Source: Achatina immaculata (taxonomy: Eukaryota; Mollusca; Gastropoda; Stylommatophora; Achatinidae). Taken from it: a stretch of 64,000 nucleotides of DNA. The stretch spans positions 32,975,030 through 33,039,029 of the forward strand of contig CM019718.1 in assembly GCA_009760885.1 (NCBI GenBank), read 5' to 3'. Below, piece after piece: positions 1-13,032 of the stretch. Numbering within the stretch: the first letter of the stretch is position 1; each line of letters starts with the position of its first letter. Under the pieces are notes generated by a model. It did not search any database, was not told where the DNA came from, and was given only the letters and a program-made list of their open reading frames with translations. The translations under genes and the position numbers were made by a program.

Positions 1-314
1 TTAACTCATTTCTTTATGAAGTTATTAACTCTTTATGTATAATAAGCCAGTTATTAACCCTTTATGTATGATAAGCCACACTGTGTCCACCATTTTAAAT
101 CCAGTACACGCCATGAATCGCACTGTTGCACAAGTTTGAAGTAATTCAGAACTAAATAATATTTTCCGTTAAATCTTACCAATATGAAAGATGAATTCTG
201 CATTTTTGTTTCTTAACCATAGTAAGCTATATATATCCTGACACTGTTGGTTTCATTTTTATAAAATATAATAGAGATCATTTGTAAAAAACGTGGCCAT
301 AACGCCTTTTTCAG
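1..314. other. AT-rich left edge with one 30-bp duplication
   Basis: A 30-bp unit beginning agttattaac is duplicated in tandem at about 20-78. Nothing else is seen. Confidence 0.5.
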
Positions 315-396
315 ATGGGTGTTTGGAGTGATACAGCAGAAGCTAGAAAACTGTTTCAAGAATGTCAAATGAAATTTCTTGTCCCGAGTGATTTAA
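315..396 (+). CDS. Weak exon-like segment at the left edge
   Basis: After CCTTTTTCAG one frame stays open (MGVWSDTAEARKLFQECQMK...) to a GTATGA donor-like site. If that donor is not used, the frame ends at TAA at 410-412 and an AATAAA lies about 25 bases on. Could be the end of a gene entering from the left. Not recognised. Confidence 0.18.
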
Positions 397-1752
397 GTAT
401 GAATTGTTAAGTATTTCTCACATGAATTTCACACTTAATAAAGATTTTCAGGAGAATACTTTAGTTGTGACCATGCAGTTTAGTGTAAGAAAAAAAAGTA
501 TGAAATGCAAGATGAATCACTTTTTTTTCCCCCATGTCATGGCCTTGCAAACAAAAGAACGTAAAAACTTCGCTATTTCAAGAATCATAAAAAAAAAAAA
601 AACTTGACTTTTTTTTTTAGTTACAGCATAGCAGTAGCTCAGATCATAGAAGAAAAAAAATTCATTGTCAGTGAGGACAAAAAAAATTGTAAACAAGACT
701 TAGCTGATTTATATTTTCTTCTGCAATTATTGCTGAGGATTCAATGGCCATTTACACATTAACATTTGTGGAGTACATATATGTAATTAAACTTATGAGC
801 TAATCTTTACTTCTGGAAGCTGTATTATGGCTTGGTGAGTCATATGTTTTTTTGGTATTTTTTCTTAATGTCGTCTTTCACTTTATGTTATTTTGTTACA
901 TCTGACATCGCTTCATATGTCAAGAACTTTCTGACCAACAGCAGAATACATTTCTATTTTATATGAAAGTTGAATATAGCTGACTATATGTTTATCTGAT
1001 GCGTGCATGTAACATAATTTTCAGAGGCCTGTCATTTTAATTTTGAAAACCCGTTTTATAAAAAAATGTAAACCAGATTATAATTTACATGTTCATTTGT
1101 TCAGTATATAAACATTTAATAATAGATTAAGTACAGAGTGCAAAGAACTCTTCATAATGAGAGTCAATGAATTAGTGATTTTAAAAAGCTTACAAGATTA
1201 TGTAGGTAACACTTTCCAAGTTATTTATGGGTCCAAGAATATAAAACAGTAAAATCTTTCAAGTGCATTTAGGTAGGTAAACTTGTAAGCTACAAAAGTA
1301 AAACTCTCCATTTTGGTTACTTGGCTACTTGCAACATTTTGTGAGGTATTAAGTGTAGTGGCAGAACTATCTTACAGACAGGCAAAAGATTTTCATATGA
1401 GGGTATGGGTTATAGACTGCCAATTAGTACACTCTGTCGATTAGTGCATTATAGATAGAAAATGAGTACATGATTCATTGCATAAGGGAAAACAGGTCGA
1501 AATAAGGAAAACTCTTACAAAACGGAAGGTTGTGACAGTTTGTGGCAACACTTATACATGGCATAGGATTAAATCAAGTGAACATACCACTGAGATGAGA
1601 GTGCTGTGCTCAGATCTGATGTCTTCATGAACAGAGATTAGGTTAAACTACAAGATCTTATGTAAATACGTGCAATGCTGGATTAGAGCAGCAGACAAAA
1701 TTGGTGATTTTGCATCTGCATCTTCATGAAAGAGAAAGAAGATGGCTGTTTT
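397..1752. other. AT-rich DNA without recognised gene
   Basis: A 47-codon open frame follows a ttttttttttag at 611-620, but it gives no recognisable protein and clashes in phase with 315-396. Otherwise no gene or repeat structure is seen. Confidence 0.4.
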
Positions 1753-2286
1753 CATCAGGTAAATTAACTTTAAAGAAATAACCCTGACATCAGGTAAATT
1801 AACTTTAAAAAAATAACCCTGTCATCAGATAAACCATTCATTAAAGAAATAACCTGTCATCAGATAAATTAACTTTAAAGAAATAACCTGTCATCAGATA
1901 AATTAACTTTAAAGAAATAACCCTGTCATCAGATAAATTAACATTAAAGAAATAACATGTCATCAGATAAATTAACATTAAAGAAATAACCCTGTCATCA
2001 GATAAATTAACTTTAAAGAAATAACATGTCATCAGATAAATTAACATTAAAGAAATAACCCTGTCATCAGATAAACCAACCATTAAAGAAATAACTTAAC
2101 ATCAGATAAACTAACCTTTAAAGAAATAACTTAACATCAGATAAACTAACCTTTAAAGAAATAACTTAACATCAGATAAACTAACCTTTAAAGAAATAAC
2201 TTAACATCAAATAAACTAACCTTTAAAGAAATAACATCAAATAAACTAACCTTTAAAGAAATAACCCTGTCATCAGATAAAATAAC
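1753..2286. repeat. Minisatellite, about 35-bp unit, ~15 copies
   Basis: Units start catcagataaattaacttta and end aagaaataac plus a variable ctgt/ttaa. Two subfamilies are seen: copies with ccctgt on the left, copies with acttaa on the right. Confidence 0.93.
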
Positions 2287-2654
2287 ACCATATCAAGACC
2301 CTCTCCTGTGGCACTTTTGGTACAAAGCTGTTGTGATGTCACAGCTTGGCTTGTCATATAAGGACTGAAATAACCCACACAGTATTGGAGCTTGCTTCCT
2401 AGTCCCACTAGAGGAAATGAAAGAAAGCTGCTGTACTGAACTCTTCGTGCAAGGCAATGTCTGTCTTAACAAGATCTCCACAAGGGATAGTGTCATCGAC
2501 ATCCAGCAACATAAAGGTCACAGTTACATGAAGACACATCAGCAACATCCATTTCTTTTCCTGTTGTGAGCCACTTAAATGGCTCTGTTTGAAAAACAAT
2601 GAAAAAAAAATAGTCTCATCTCCAGTTTTTGGAAATTAAAATTTTTAAACTACA

Positions 2655-3085
2655 GTATAAGCAACATATGCCTGTGAGACCTGGACACTTAACAAAACAG
2701 CTGAGAAACACATAAATGCCTTTGAATGTAAATGCTACAGAAGAGTTCTCCAAATATCGTGGACACAAAAAAGAACAAATATATCTATACTACAAGAACT
2801 TAATATTGAAGAAGGCTGGCTAGTGGGGAGGATTGGAGAGAGAAAACTTAAATATTTTGGACACATTTTACGTCATGATAATCTAGAGAAGACCGTCTTG
2901 GAAGGGTATATAATGGAAAAAAGAAAGAGAGGAAGACCAAGGTGAAGATGGCTACAAGACATCGTTGAGGATCTGCAAATGGATGCATCAGCAGCAGGCC
3001 ATCTTGCTCACAACCGAGAGGCCTACAGGAGTGCTGTTTGGGAGGCAAAGTTCTGCAAGGGACATGCAAATGAATGAATGAATGA
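2655..3085 (+). mobile_element. RTE-like LINE 3' end, 5'-truncated
   Basis: Plus-strand reading gives the C-terminal part of a non-LTR reverse transcriptase: YACETWTLNK, then RVLQISWTQKRTN, KLKYFGHILRHDNLE, RGRPR*RWLQDI and a terminal EAYRSAVWEAKF. One in-frame stop is present, so it is dead. It ends in a (TGAA)n tail at about 3068-3084, typical of elements that finish in short simple repeats. Confidence 0.8.
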
Positions 3086-4825
3086 GCATAAGCTACCTAT
3101 ATGTGTCACATCTTTTCTGGTAAAAACATGGCCAACACAATTATTGTAAAGTTACTAGTGTGGTCATAGTAATTTTTTGCTTGGTAGGGTAAGAACTATA
3201 TGATGACCAAGCCACTTAGTGATGTCCAATATCTGAAGGTGGAGCGTGAAGTCACACTGCCTTGAGCACACATATCTCATGAAGTTTCTTTTCACACCGA
3301 GTCTTTAAATCAAATGAACTGTAAAACTAGGAACATCTATAGAAAACAGTTCTGCCATCAAGGTGCCATCACTTTATCTGAAGACAGTTAATAAATTATG
3401 ATTTATGATGATGACTAAATGACTTTTTACACATGAGCATATTTCTGCCAAGAAACAATTCTTAAGCATGCTGGGAAGTAGGAGGGCATTGCAGCACTTT
3501 GTAATAAAAAAGTAACTCCATAACTCATTTTTCCTGATGAAAGCTAACTATATTCTTAAAAAAAAAAATCTAGAATTTTTCTTGTGAGTTTTGATGCATC
3601 TGTTTATTGTGGGTGACTTGCATTGTGCATCAAGAAGAGCTGAAGTTCTCAGTATAGCTGGACTTCTGGGAAATAGAACATTAAAACAAAAATTTCTTCC
3701 TTTTTTTTTAATTGGAATTTTTGGGGGCTGGAGTGTTAATAATAGGAAAAGAAGTTTTTTTATTTGTTTCTTTTTAAAGTAAGCATTTGTTTTGAATATC
3801 ATTAAAACCAGAATCTTTATTTGTAAACAATGCTTTGAAAAAAAATTAACAGTTTATTTATAGCTCCATCACTATTTTTGTCTACAAAAAGTGTGTGTGT
3901 TAAAAATTACTAGCAAGCAGAAAATAATGTCTATATTTCTAAATGTGTGCATGAATATTCCCAGGGTAACTTCATTCAATCAGTTTTTTACTTAGCAAAA
4001 CCTGCAAACACAAAAACTGCATAAAATCAATGGTGGGAAAGTAGTTTGAACATGGAAATATGTTGAGGAAATGATGGGACATGTCGGTGGTCATATAGAC
4101 ATCATGATCTTTGGGAACAAACTAGCACCAGTGAAGATCTGTAGTGAGAAATAGTATGATGTACTTGTTTTGAAGGGTTTTTTTTCTGTACAAACATGAA
4201 TAACAAGAAGGGACAAAATTTGAAATGACACCATCATGGCAAGGGTTGGAGTATTACACCACATCCAGAAATAAGTCAGATGGGTTGGCCACGTTACACA
4301 GCTACCACTAGACAGTATACCACAAAAAACATTCATACTATGAGTGGTAGAAAGCAGAAGGTGAACAACAGTGTGGGGAGATGGATGGAGTAGATAACAG
4401 GAATCTCAAATGTTCCTTTATCTGGAGCAAACCACCAAACCTTAAGAATCTTTTTGTCCCCTGTACGCTAAAAACTATTGAAGAAGGAGACAAGACAAGA
4501 TAAGGCATAAGTAAATTAGGATAGGGAACATTGAGCAGAAAGCATTTTTTGACATTAGCATGTAAGATGTAAGATACACTGTTTATACACCAGAGTTTAC
4601 CAATATAGGAAATTAAAAATAAAAAAAAATTGTTCTAAATCTTTGTTTTCACCGCAAGTAACCTACAAGCAGGAAGAGTTAGATTACAAGCTAATGCCAG
4701 ATGCTAGATGCATTTTGACTCGGACCTTCCTTCAGCATAAATTTTAAAAAACATTTTTTATAATTTTATTGGGTACTTTTATTTCATCTAAGTAATACAG
4801 GCGCAGGCAACGAACAAAGACTAAT
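3086..4825. other. Intergenic DNA, no gene recognised
   Basis: AT-rich sequence with poly-A/T runs. A catgtaagatgtaagata string at about 4559-4576 resembles the tail of the LINE family at 45318-46035, so a decayed copy may end here. Nothing else is supportable. Confidence 0.4.
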
Positions 4826-6123
4826 TACGAGGAGAAGTCACCAAGTAACTCGCAAATTGAAATATTTTATCAGTGGCAGTTATCAGGTAGTATTTAAATA
4901 TATCCTTAGATAGTACCATCATCCAACTTTATAATAGTTGTGTGTAGGGGGCACTGGGAGTTATATGCGCAAAGCAATAACAAAATGGCTACCCAACTGT
5001 TAGTGTGTACCAAAGAAGAACAGAGAAGTGTAGTGTGATTTTTGTGGGCTAAAGGACATTCATTTGAGGACATTCATAAGGAAATGATTACAGTTTATGT
5101 TGAAAAGTGTTTATCACGAACAGCGGTCTATAAAAAGAACTGGGTAAAAGAATTTTCTCAGGGACGCACCGAAATTGTTGACAAAGTCCTACTTGGCTGT
5201 CCTGTTCAGATTGCAACAGAACGACTGTGCAACGAGTGAATGAGATTATCAGAGCTGATAGACGAGTAACAATAGACAGTGTAGCAAGTAGATGTTCACA
5301 TGGCTTAGCCTACAGAATAATGCATGAGCAACTGAATTTTCGTAAAGTTTACTCATGTTGGGTACCCAGAGATCTGAATGATGAACACAAAATGAACCGA
5401 TTTGGTTTGTCATTGCAGCATCTGTCATTATGCATATGAAGGTGAAGACATGCTCCAAAGGATTATTACTGGAGACGAATCTTGGCTGCACCACTACCAA
5501 CCCGAATCAAAAAGTGCCTCAGTGCAGTGGAAACACCTGTCATCGCCGTGCATAAAAAAAAATTTAAGATTATGCTTTCTGCATAAGGAGTGTTGTTAAC
5601 CAAGTTCCAGAAGTATGGTGACAGTGTGAATTCTGTATCGTACTGTGAAGTTCTGTCGATGCTACAAGATGCAGTTCGAAGAAAACGTCCTGGTCTGCTG
5701 ACTAGAGGTGTGCTTCTCCTTCATGACAATACCAGACCAAATACGGCTCAGTTAACCCAAGAGAAAATTAGCTAGTTGGGTTGGGAAGTTCTTGAACATC
5801 CACCCTATAATCCTGACTTAGCTCCAAGTGATTTTCACCTGTTTGGTCCATTGAAAAACCACCTTGGCGGGAGAAGATTCTCGAATGACGAAGAGGTGGA
5901 AACAGAAGTAAAAAAAAATGGTTCAGAAATCAGACTCCTGATTTTTACGCCATGGGTATTGCATCACTGATTACACGATGAGACAAATGTATCAATGTTG
6001 GTGGCGATTACGTTGAGAAACAGGGGAATAACGTAGGTTCAAAAATTAAAAGTTTTCAAATTACTGTCCCATTAGTTTTTTTGTAACAGGCATTTGCGAG
6101 TTACTTAGTGACTTCCCCTTGTA
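4826..6123 (+). mobile_element. Mariner (DD34D) DNA transposon, complete but inactivated
   Basis: Terminal inverted repeats of 32 bp with three mismatches: left at 4826-4857 begins tacgaggagaagtcac, right at 6123-6092 begins tacaaggggaagtcac on the minus strand. The ends carry the TA dinucleotide that mariners duplicate. Length is 1.3 kb, the usual size. It encloses a transposase pseudogene. Confidence 0.92.
4985..6086 (+). pseudogene. Mariner transposase pseudogene
   Basis: The reading starts at ATG 4985 (MATQLLVCTKEEQRSVV), then FLWAKGHSFEDIH, the helix-turn-helix region and SQGR. The catalytic region is legible: first Asp in ITGDESWLHHYQPES, second in LLLHDNTRPN, third in YNPDLAPSDFHLF, with 34 residues between the second and third as in mariner. 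The family end INVGGDYVEKQ is present. It is broken by in-frame stops at 5036 (TGA), 5773 (TAG) and 5979 (TGA, in place of a Trp codon), and by several frameshifts between about 5230 and 5600. It cannot encode active transposase. Confidence 0.92.
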
Positions 6124-8677
6124 TAATTCATGTTATTTCTTTACTAAGTTAACAGATTAAAAAAAGATTTAAGATATTAACTTTTTCTGTAAAATATTTT
6201 GGATAATGTTTCCCTAAGAAAAAAAAATAACAGGCTTCTTTACAGAAAAAAAGTCAAATATTAAAATTTCTCTCTTTTAAGAAAAATGCAGGTGAATAAA
6301 TGTTTGTGTGTTATATGTAGATGTGTTACTTTTAAATGTTACATTTTGCAGACATTGAGATTAGCTAATTGTTAAAATTGGTGACTGTTAAGTTTGCTCA
6401 CACATACAAACTAGTACTTTACAAATTGTGTTATCTTATGTACACAGCGAACTTAGCCATAATAGTTGAGATGCAGTACTGGTGATTTATGTTTATATCT
6501 GGATAAGATCATGAAGATATATATTACTTACTATTTTTAGGGAATTATTAACTCATTAACTGCCACTTTTAATTATTTCATTAACCATTTATGTATATTT
6601 TAGCTGAAGAAATTTATGTTTATATGTTTATATATTTTGATGAGTTATTCTTCATTCTACCATAACCAGCAGTCAGTTTGGACTCTCGTTGATCATTTAG
6701 ACTATATACATTATAAAGTGCAACACCATTACACTTGTTATTGACAATCATGTCTTAATTACCTCAAGTAAAATGCATGCACCTTGCTATTTTATTTTGT
6801 TTAATTTCAGTTTGCTTTTTTTTTTTTTTTAAATTAGGATTTTTAAGAATGTGTAAATTGTATATGTAGGTGCTGGCAAACTCTGGTTCCTCTTATATCG
6901 TTTTCTAATTTCCAGCAGCTAGTTCAATTTATCAAGATTTATAGATCACTTTGTACTTTTGTTATATACAAAAATACCTCAAGAAACTGGATAAAGCAGG
7001 AAACAAATCTCACAGAATAGTTTTGTTATTGAGAGTTTTTATCAGTCACTTGCCATGAAAGACAACAGTAATGTCATTCCTTTCCTGTATAATTTTTTTT
7101 TATTTAGCAAATTAAATATGTTGTATATATTTACGCAAAGACAGCGCAGAAAGGCTGTGGGAAATACTTATGGTAAAAATGGTGGGAATAAGAGGTAATA
7201 ATAACTAATGACAATTCACTCTCTCGTCATTTTTATCATTTATCATATCATATTTTTTTAAAGGCTTTTCATGATAAGGATTTCAAAAAAATTCCTAGAC
7301 CAGACTGATTTCATATTAAATTAAGGAAATTTATCTAGTCTTAACTTCATTCATAAAACCGAAGCTGAAAGTTATCTTCTTGGTTGCTGCAGATAAAAGT
7401 CATTTATTCATTGGTACCATTTCTTAAGACAGTTAAAAAAAAAAGTGTGTTATAACATATAGTGGAGGATAAACAAAATGGAGAAACTGCAAAACTTTAA
7501 ACAAAGCAAAAAAGATATAAAAAATGATATAATGCTTTGTTGCTGAGCGGGTAGTGTGTTTGCTTGACAACACTAGGCTTCTGTTTGTGCATATGAGTTG
7601 GAAAGTGACTCGTAACCATTTACAGTGTTTCTTCACCTCATGTCAGAGTGCATTTTTCAAACAATTTTTTAGATCGTTCTTAACGACATTATTTTCGCAT
7701 CTTACACCATACAAGTTCTAACTCTTTCTGATCCTTTTTGCAAAATTTACTAGGCAGACCAAGCTTTGGATTTTAATTCTGTGTCAGATTTTTGTTATTA
7801 AAGTGGTACAGTTTCAATACCAATTTTATTATCATTAATTATATTTTGAAAAACATTTTATTCATGTTTGATACTAGTTTATGTGTTAAATTGTATTGTA
7901 TAAATTTCACAAAACAGTGAGATAACATACATTTAATTTGCAGAATAACATCTTGATAATATTGTCAAATAAAGATGTAGAAAAACTGAATTCAAAAAAA
8001 AAGATTTGCAGTTTTAGTTTAGTTTTTTTTTAAATGGATCAGAAGGTGTTAATGTGTCCCATTTATTAGTTATTTTTTTTTATGTAGCACAAAGAACTGT
8101 TTTAAAGACTTGAGGCCTATATGAGCTGGTATAGCATATTAGTACATCATGGGCTTGGCTGCTTTATTGTTGGTCTATACGTAGCAGGTAGTGAGCCAAA
8201 GTTAAAAGAAGCAAAGATGCCCCAAATCACTACTTTTTAGGAAGTATAGAATTACATCAGTTTGTTGTAGGCATGGTGTTCACAAAAGTAGCAGTGCCTG
8301 ACAGTAATAATTTTGTATTGTTGAATGTAATGCTTGTAAACAGACGTTCTTATGAATCATTGCATGTTTGCTTATGTCAGTATTTGTGGCATTTGACTAA
8401 ACTGCATGCTTTACCACTTTATGAGAAGCCGCTGATCATGTCCCTTTAATTTATTCTAGTAGCTTTTGTGTTGATTTCTGTAGTGTAGTCTCAGTAATAA
8501 AGTCAAAGTGCTCTGTGTAACACTGTGAGCTCAGTGCATTCAGATAGTTTCAATTGTTTGAAAAGGAGGAATTCAACACCCCAGCTTTGCATATATTTTG
8601 TTTCATCGTGATACCACAGTTTTGCTTTCGTAGTGCTTTTTTTTGATAACCTGCAGTGCTGGTGTTGTGGTCACTTA
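6124..8677. other. AT-rich DNA without recognised gene
   Basis: Many poly-T runs. A segment at 7538-7640 has weak tRNA A-box-like sequence (gctgagcgggtagtg) but no convincing B box. A roughly 70-codon open frame at about 8240-8447 is noted but not called. Confidence 0.4.
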
Positions 8678-8774
8678 AATTGCCCTGTTTTCATGTGTTT
8701 GCCCTGCTTTCATGTTTTTGCCCTGTTTTCATGTGTTTGCCTTGTTTTCATGTGTTATGCCCAGTTTTCATGTA
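8678..8774. repeat. Short tandem array, ~20-bp unit, 5 copies
   Basis: Units of tgccctgttttcatgtgttt with substitutions and small indels. Confidence 0.8.
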
Positions 8775-9064
8775 TCTGGATTGTTTGTGTTAAAAAAAAA
8801 TACTTAGGTTGTGAATATATCTTAACTGAAATGAACAACTGACGATGCAAAATAATCTCTTATGATAATTGGGAAAAAAAAGAACGTCATGAGACAGTTC
8901 ACAATGAATTAACAAAGAAACTAGATAGAAGAGAAAATTCAGTATAGTACTCGTATGGAAAACAGAGAAAAAAAAGTGAAAAATAGTGTTTTCGGAAAAT
9001 TAGAAATGAAAAAAAATTTTCAAAATGCACGTCGGAGAAACTAGAGGTGAAATAAGCAATAGTA

Positions 9065-9910
9065 AACACCCAATAATTAGTGTATGAGTATATAACTATA
9101 CACGGAGCCACTGCAGTAAAGCTATGATACCAAAAGGCATAAACTAGGAAAAAAAGTGAGAACAGCTTTATTACTTAACGAGTACACAGTTGTGACTTTT
9201 TGGCATGAGCCTTAATCATACAAAAACACACAGGACAAAGAAATTGAGTAGATAAAATATAAATTCACATGAATGTTATGTTAAAAAAAAAAATAAATAA
9301 ATAAAATGAATAGAACACTTAGCTGTAACTTCTAAGAAGCTGTAGAATGTCAGACACTGTGTCAGAAATGTGCATGGTGGAGTGTAGAGAATATTTAAAT
9401 GGAGACTTGGGATGTGTGATAGGTGGGTCATAAATGAGGGTAGTGGGTGGGGAAACCACAGAGGGGAGAGAGAGTGATACAATGGTAATCTAGCTGGGAG
9501 AAGGTGAAATATGTGATTATAGTTATTGTGGAGGGATTGTAATGTGATGCTGTGAAGAGGTTCTGAGCTATGTGTAACAGTTGAGAAGGGGGTGGAACAA
9601 TGGGGAGAGATGATGATTGTGGAAGAGGAGAATGTTAGGTGTAGATGAATAACGAGTTCAAACCATGTGGTTCCAGAGTCCCATATTCCTGAATGTAATG
9701 GTTCTCAAGCGCTAGGTGGCTTGTGTCATCTGCGTGACTTGTTTGATGGCTGTTACCAGAAAGTCAGATTTACCTCTGTGGTTGGGGCCATTTACATGAT
9801 TTGGGACTGGTTTTGAAGCATACTGGGTGATATCGTACAGATGTTTTTGCATGCGGTCCCATAATCTGAGGCCAGTTTCATCAGTCAGTAAGTAAATAAA
9901 AATAAGCAAT
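9065..9910 (-). mobile_element. Penelope-like (GIY-YIG) retroelement 3' part
   Basis: Minus-strand reading from 9909 gives LTDETGLRLWDRMQKHLYDI, then PVPNHVNGPNHRGKSDFLV and, after a stop, RLRTITFRN...NHMV*TRYSSTPN. This matches the order of a GIY-YIG endonuclease as found at the C-terminus of Penelope-like elements (GETG..L..R...H..DI; P...H.N...H; then a final ...P.GLN block, here frameshifted). The 3' UTR continues to about 9065 through a conserved segment (gtcacaactgtgtact, aataaagctgttc) shared with copies at 28490-28985 and 46035-46100. Stops and frameshifts make it a relic. Confidence 0.6.
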
Positions 9911-10313
9911 AGCTCCTCTGAGAAACTAGAGGTATAAAAAAAAAAGCACAGCTTAATATGGAAAAGAAGAATGGCGCCTCTTAGAAAATAAAGATATGAA
10001 GAATGAAAAGCAAGTCTGAGAAGTAAAAGGTGGGGTTATTAACAAAGATTGCTTAAAAGTCTGGGAAATTCTCCATTTTATAAAACATTTGAACACCAAA
10101 TTAATGAAATATAAATATAATAAAAACACCATTACACCAAAATAATAAAATCTGAATATAGTAACAACAAAATAAATTCAAATTAATAAAAATTAAGTAT
10201 AAAAAAACACACCAACCCCATATTAATGACAAATTGCACTCTCAAGATTCAGATATAAGTATATACATATATTTAATAATAACTCTTCACATTCAGTGAA
10301 CATCACATTTTCT
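9911..10313. other. AT-rich spacer, no gene
   Basis: Repetitive AT-rich DNA between the Penelope-like relic and the next minisatellite. Nothing supportable. Confidence 0.5.
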
Positions 10314-11168
10314 GTCTAGATGAAGAGTGACTAGGAGTAAGACGTTGTCTAGATGAAGAGTGAGACGTTGTCTGGATGAAGAGTGACTAAGAGTGAGACG
10401 TTGTCTAGATGAAGAGTAACTAGAAGTGAGACATTGTCTAGATGAAGAGTGACTGATGTTGTCTAGATGAAGAGTGACTAGGAGTGAGACGTTGTCTAGA
10501 TGAAGAGTGACTAAGAGTGAAACGTTGTCTAGATGAAGAGTAACTAGGAGTGAGACGTTGTCTAGATGAAGAGTGACTAAGAGTGAGACGTTGTCTAGAT
10601 GAAGAGTGAGACGTTGTCTAGATGAAGAGTGACTAAGAGTGAGACGTTGTCTAGATGAAGAGTGACTAAGAGTGACTGACGTTGTCTAGATGAAGAGTGA
10701 CTAAGAGTGAAACGTTGTCTAGATGAAGAGTGACTAAGAGTGAGACGTTGTCTAGATGAAGAGTGACTAAGAGTGAAACGTTGTCTAGATGAAGAGTGAC
10801 TAAGAGTGAGACGTTGTCTAGATGAAGAGTGACTGACGTTGTCTAGATGAAGAGTGACTAAGAATGAAATGTTGTCTAGATGAAGAGTGACTAAGAGTGA
10901 GACATTGTCTAGATGAAGAGTGACTAAGAGTGAAACGTTGTCTAGATGAAGAGTGACTAAGAGTGAGACGTTGTCTAGATGAAGAGTGACTAAGAGTGAG
11001 ACGTTGTCTAGATGAAGAGTGACTAGAAATGAGATGTTGTCTAGATGAAGAGTAACTAGGAGTGAGACATTGTCTAGATGAAGAGTAATTAGGAGTGAGA
11101 TGTCTAGATGAAGACTGACTAGGAGTGAGACATTGTCTAGATGAATAGTGACTAAGAGTGAGACATTG
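10314..11168. repeat. Minisatellite, 33-bp unit with shortened variants, ~26 copies
   Basis: Consensus gtctagatgaagagtgacta followed by agagtgagacgtt (33 bp). Several copies lack the second half, giving 21-23 bp variants. The minus strand is open for 123 codons (SSRQ.LT.SH) because the full unit is a multiple of three; this is a by-product, not a gene. Confidence 0.95.
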
Positions 11169-12171
11169 CACTAAATGATCATTTGCCACTAAAGTTGCTT
11201 AGTGCTTGTTACAACAGTCACGAACAAACAATGTTGCAGTATTAAAAGTACATTGTTCAGTTTGCAGCAGTGATTTTTTTCTATTCAAACCACATTAAGG
11301 CTTAATCTTTTGGGGTTCTTTTTTAATAGAAGAAAAGCACACGTAATATTTCAAAATGTATTATAAGCACAAAATGTTTAATTAGTGAAGTATCTGGAAT
11401 TGTGATTTGTTTCACTTTCATTATAAATTCCATTTTTTTTAAACAATGGTAACATTGCTGATTAGTCACATCTTATTTCCATACTAAATTTCAAATCTTC
11501 TAGAAGTACGAGTCTCAAGACAGCTTCTGCTTTTGTTGAACAACTTACAGCCCTCTCAAACCAGTTACAACACTATACATCTCTGACTTGTTTATGCCTT
11601 GATATCTTGCAGTTTGTACTTTTTTGCTTAGTTTATAAATTTATATCATTCATCAGGCAGTATTAGTCAAAGTGCAATATTCTTTTTTCTCTTAGATACG
11701 TGTTGAGATATGTGTAAGAGCATGTGGAATTTTTTTTACAAGAGAAAGCGAATCAGTTAGCATTGATTTTTGCTAACTGCAAAATGTTAACAGGTCATAA
11801 ATGCCTCTGTAAATGTTTTAAGATGTTTCTTTAAATTTGTGGAAAGTTCCCCACCCCCCCCCCCCCCCAAAAAAAAAAAAACAAAAAAAAAACAAAGGAA
11901 AATTTCCCCATTTCAGCATTGTCATAATACCAAAAAAAGTAAAGTATTGCGTAAGTTGCAGCATTCCTGCTTAGTGGTTGTTAATCTCGTTGGAACGGCC
12001 GATTTCAAGTCTTTGCAGCCAGAGTCATTATAGAGGCGTGAAACACGGGAGTCACAAATCAGGGTGGGAGTAGATAATTCTGGATTATTTTAATTTCTGG
12101 AGTGAACCCAAGAGCAGGTCTGTTGGCATACTCAACTACCATGGGGATGCTGTCGATTCTTCTTCTGTTAG
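11169..12171. other. Intergenic or intronic DNA, no gene
   Basis: Includes a poly-C run followed by a poly-A run at about 11852-11893. Nothing else is recognised. Confidence 0.45.
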
Positions 12172-12291
12172 CTGGAGAGTAATGCAATAACTTGCCGGCT
12201 GTTCTGTGAATATGAAGATGGTCAATTCACATTTGCTTGCCCCCCTGATATCTGTGCCATCCATCTCGAGAAGCTATCTTTGCCTCTGCAT
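12172..12291 (+). CDS. Exon-like segment of an unidentified plus-strand gene
   Basis: A 120-base, 40-codon open segment lies between a pyrimidine-rich acceptor (TTCTTCTTCTGTTAG) and a GTAAGC donor, phase 0 to 0. It reads LESNAITCRLFCEYEDGQFT then FACPPDICAIHLEKLSLPLH. Base composition is clearly richer in GC than the flanking AT-rich DNA. I recognise no family. It could be an internal exon of a gene running left to right, or a decayed piece. A possible terminal exon is at 13033. Confidence 0.35.
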
Positions 12292-13032
12292 GTAAGCATG
12301 TAAAATAAAAACTTTAAAAATATGCAAAACTGTATTTAAGTACATAGACTGCTGGCAACTCAGCGTACAGTGATAACTTAATCATGTGATTAAGTTAGTT
12401 TCTGTTGGACTCAAATGTAAAAAATACCCACAGTGCAGTTATTTATCAGAATTTTTATTACATTTGGTAGTATGTCTCAAGATAAATTTGCTTAGAATGT
12501 ATGACCAACTTTATAAATAAATGGGGCAACTGGATGGTATCTCTGCTAAGGCTGTAGGCAGGAATGAATCACGCAAATGATTGTTATGTTGGATATTTTT
12601 GCTTCCAACTCAGATTGCTTTGAAAATTGTGTTTCATGTTTCATTTGCTTAAACTTGCATAGAATACAATGCTGTTGTAACTAATACAGAAAAAAACATG
12701 ACCTTAAAATATTGTTTAGAAAATTCTAGGTTAATGATCATCTTCAGTTTTACTTACTGAATTTTGCGCATATTGAATAATGCAGTATTTGAAAAAAATT
12801 AATGGGTAATTGTTTATGAAAAATGTGTCACCTTGACATTTTTTATGTGAAAAAAAACACAATTTTGAAAATTCTTTCTTTAGGAAGAATGCAGAATTTA
12901 AGAAGCACTATGCATACACATGTGCTGGTTTGCAGCTATTACCTCCTTTAGGTTAGATCATTTTTATGCCAAATATTGCATTCGTTTGACAAATCACTCA
13001 AGTAAAATCTCCATAATTTTGGCTTTCTCCAG

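Noticed and set aside
621..765. 47-codon frame (YSIAVAQIIEEKKFIVSEDK…) as a terminal exon
   Set aside because: Phase does not fit the candidate exon at 315-396 and composition is the AT-rich background.
7538..7640. Possible tRNA-like or SINE head
   Set aside because: An A-box-like string is present but no acceptable B box follows at tRNA spacing.
8240..8447. About 70 open codons after a possible acceptor (…VVGMVFTKVAVPDSNN…)
   Set aside because: No donor, no recognisable family, and one open frame of this length is not surprising in 64 kb read in six frames.
10314..11168. CRISPR-like direct repeats
   Set aside because: Repeats are directly adjacent with no unique spacers and sit in a eukaryotic context; this is a minisatellite.
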